Origin: Mortierella sp. BCC40632
Taxonomy: Eukaryota > Mortierellomycota > Mortierellomycetes > Mortierellales > Mortierellaceae
Reading direction: 5' to 3'
Assembly (NCBI GenBank): GCA_011634665.1
Contig: WAEK01000002.1
Span: 765,001 to 829,000, forward strand
DNA: 64,000 bases
The notes under the pieces are model-generated. The model worked only from the letters and a program-made list of their open reading frames with translations. It ran no database searches and was not told the DNA's origin. This document shows positions 62,551 to 64,000 of the stretch, piece by piece. Each line of letters opens with the position of its first letter. The first letter of the stretch is position 1. The position numbers and the translations under genes were made by a program.

Positions 62551-63093
62551 GGGCAGCCTCCTTCTAGTGCCCCCGTTCTTTTATCCCTTGCATTGACATC
62601 GACCGCATTTCCGCCATCCCGGTCCCAGATATCTTCATTAACAGCCCTTCTTTCCACCAATCCCACTTTATCCGCGGTCAAAGCGAACGCCTTTGTTCCC
62701 CGCCTCTCTGCTCCCACCCCTCCCCCCTCATTCTTCTTTCGGCACTTTTTTCTTAGACCTCAGAAACAGGGCCCGTTTACCCTGCCCTCTGTCTGTTCCT
62801 TCTTCTGAGCCTGTGTCCGTTTCGAACAACACCTCAGTTGAACCTGCACCCCTCTCCCCCTTTCCATCCCTTCCCTAGGCCCATACGAGCAACGCCGTTT
62901 TTTTTTTAAAAAAAAAAAAGAAAAAAGAAAGAAAGAAAGAAATCATCTCCTCGCCCCATTTCTCATTTCTCCATCCTCACATTCATTCTCATCTCACTTT
63001 TAATTGTATTCGCTCTGCGCTCCTGCACCTCTGGAAGGAGCCCACTCCCCACAATTTCCACTGCCCTCCTAATACCCTTCACACCCCGTCACA

Positions 63094-64000
63094 ATGCCAA
63101 TCTTTACTCGGTCGGGTCGGATCGTCTTTCTGTTGGGCCTGAACATCATTGTCTTCCTAGCAGAAATCATCGTCGGCTACCTGACTGGATCGCTTGCCCT
63201 CATTGCCGATGCCTTCCATATGCTTTCGGACGTGCTCTCGCAGATCATTGCCCTCTACGCCATCCGAGTACGTTCCTCGTTTTCATTGCTCTCGTCCTCT
63301 CCTACATGCCTCTCCATATTGACTGAACTGGGCCCAATGATTCCTAACTGTTGATAGGATACCTTATCCTCTCTCTCTCTTCATTTCTGCCATTCTTCTC
63401 GAATAGCTTGCAGCAAAGACAAAGTGGCAAGCAAGTCTCTCGTATGGGTGGCAGCGCGCAGAGCTTCTGGGTGCACTCTACAATGGCGTCTTCCTGCTCG
63501 CTCTCTGCTTCTCAATCTTCTTGGATGCTGTTGAGCGGTTCTTCAGTCCGAAAGGTACGGCAAAAAGAAGACCCACTTTTTTTTTTCTTGGACACAAGCA
63601 GAGACATGCCCGATTTCTCTTTTCGCTCTCCCTCCTGTCATTCTCCCTAAATCTCAAAGGACTTACCTTTCTTTTGGTTCAAAATCCGGGGCTCCCTTTT
63701 TTGGATTAGACATTGAAAACCCAAAGTTAGTTCTTGTCGTCGGAAGCATCGGTTTGGCCTGCAATTTGCTTGGACTTTTCCTCTTCCACGATCATTCCCA
63801 TGCAGGCCACGCCCACGGTCACTCCCATGGCCATAGTCACAACTCCAAGGCCAAGGACAGCAAGGAGACCAGCGGCTCGGCCACAGTTCCACAGCAGGAG
63901 AGACTAGAACAGCAACAAGGGTCTGAGGTAGCTCGTCCTACCTTGCGGTACCAATCTTCGCTTGAGCGGATCTCACCATTGAGACAGGAGAATCTCCACA
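63094..64000 (+). CDS. CDF zinc transporter (Zrc1/Cot1/SLC30-like), 5' part
   Basis: Cation diffusion facilitator that exchanges Zn for protons at the vacuolar or other organelle membrane. Visible exons are 63094-63267, 63407-63554 and 63710 onward, leaving the window at the right edge. The joins give ALYAIRLAAKTKWQASLSYG and RFFSPKDIENPKLVLVVG. Transmembrane segment 2 holds the HxxxD zinc site (ADAFHMLSD). YGWQRAELLGALYNGVFLLA is TM3, and SIGLACNLLGLFLFHDHSH is the end of TM4. A His-rich loop (HAGHAHGHSHGHSH) begins the cytosolic zinc loop, followed by Gln/Ser-rich sequence. Zinc rather than manganese is suggested by the His at the TM2 site. Both introns have standard splice sites. Confidence 0.9.

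Larger units (their letters stand above)
60500..63093. other. Intergenic spacer between EDC4 and the CDF transporter
   Basis: About 2.6 kb. It has a (GAAAA)n satellite right after the EDC4 stop, (CT)n at 60995-61025, (GA)n at 61071-61093 and A29 at 61237-61265. A candidate TATA box is at 62543, and a long CT-rich leader runs up to 63094. No gene is recognised. Confidence 0.5.

Overview
The window is chromosomal DNA of a filamentous or yeast-like fungus. Genes are broken by short spliceosomal introns (about 70-600 bp, GTAAGT-like donors, TAG/CAG acceptors), and spacers are rich in A/T homopolymers and (GA)n or (CT)n. Several genes are not typical of ascomycetes or basidiomycetes: a BRCA1/BARD1-like RING-BRCT protein, CHFR with a PBZ finger, an ATP DNA ligase ending in a PBZ finger, a PRXL2-type peroxiredoxin and a decayed TnpB/Fanzor-like gene. 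This points to an early-diverging fungus, most likely Mucoromycota/Mortierellomycota. That placement is inference from gene content, not from a search.

Layout. 1-2.6 kb: 3' part of the SF3b subunit gene (Rse1/SF3B3), forward. 4.0-5.7 kb: MFS/nodulin-like transporter, reverse. 5.7-9.5 kb: gene-poor spacer. 9.5-11.6 kb: TFIIIB Brf-like factor, forward. 12.5-14.1 kb: HotDog thioesterase-like gene, forward. 14.3-16.0 kb: ribosomal protein uS12 (RPS23), reverse, with a 4-nt first coding exon. 16.5-17.9 kb: ATP-dependent DNA ligase with PBZ, reverse. This is divergent from an alpha/beta hydrolase (19.0-20.2 kb), followed by RAP1 (20.3-24.4 kb). 25.9-32.7 kb: four forward genes (GNAT, PRXL2-like, carboxypeptidase Y-like, histidine phosphatase). 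32.7-40.6 kb: about 8 kb with no supportable gene, ending at a Mig1/CreA-like four-finger regulator (40.6-41.7 kb). 44.3-47.0 kb: CHFR (FHA-RING-PBZ), forward, tail to tail with the BRCA1/BARD1-like gene (47.2-51.0 kb, reverse), then PIG-U (51.1-53.3 kb, reverse). 53.9-54.8 kb: dead transposase remnant. 55.1-60.5 kb: EDC4/Ge-1 decapping scaffold. 63.1 kb to the end: 5' part of a CDF zinc transporter.

Common themes. Four genes belong to genome maintenance: RAP1 at telomeres, the PBZ-tagged ligase, CHFR and the BRCA1/BARD1-like ligase. The two PBZ fingers imply poly(ADP-ribose)-directed repair or checkpoint recruitment, and CHFR and the BRCT protein are immediate convergent neighbours. SF3b, Brf-like TFIIIB, uS12 and EDC4 cover splicing, Pol III transcription, translation and mRNA decay. 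The remaining genes are transport, lipid/GPI, redox and vacuolar housekeeping.

Gene models were built by reading splice sites so that phases join and family motifs continue. Boundaries are well supported unless an entry says otherwise. No transcript data or database search was available.
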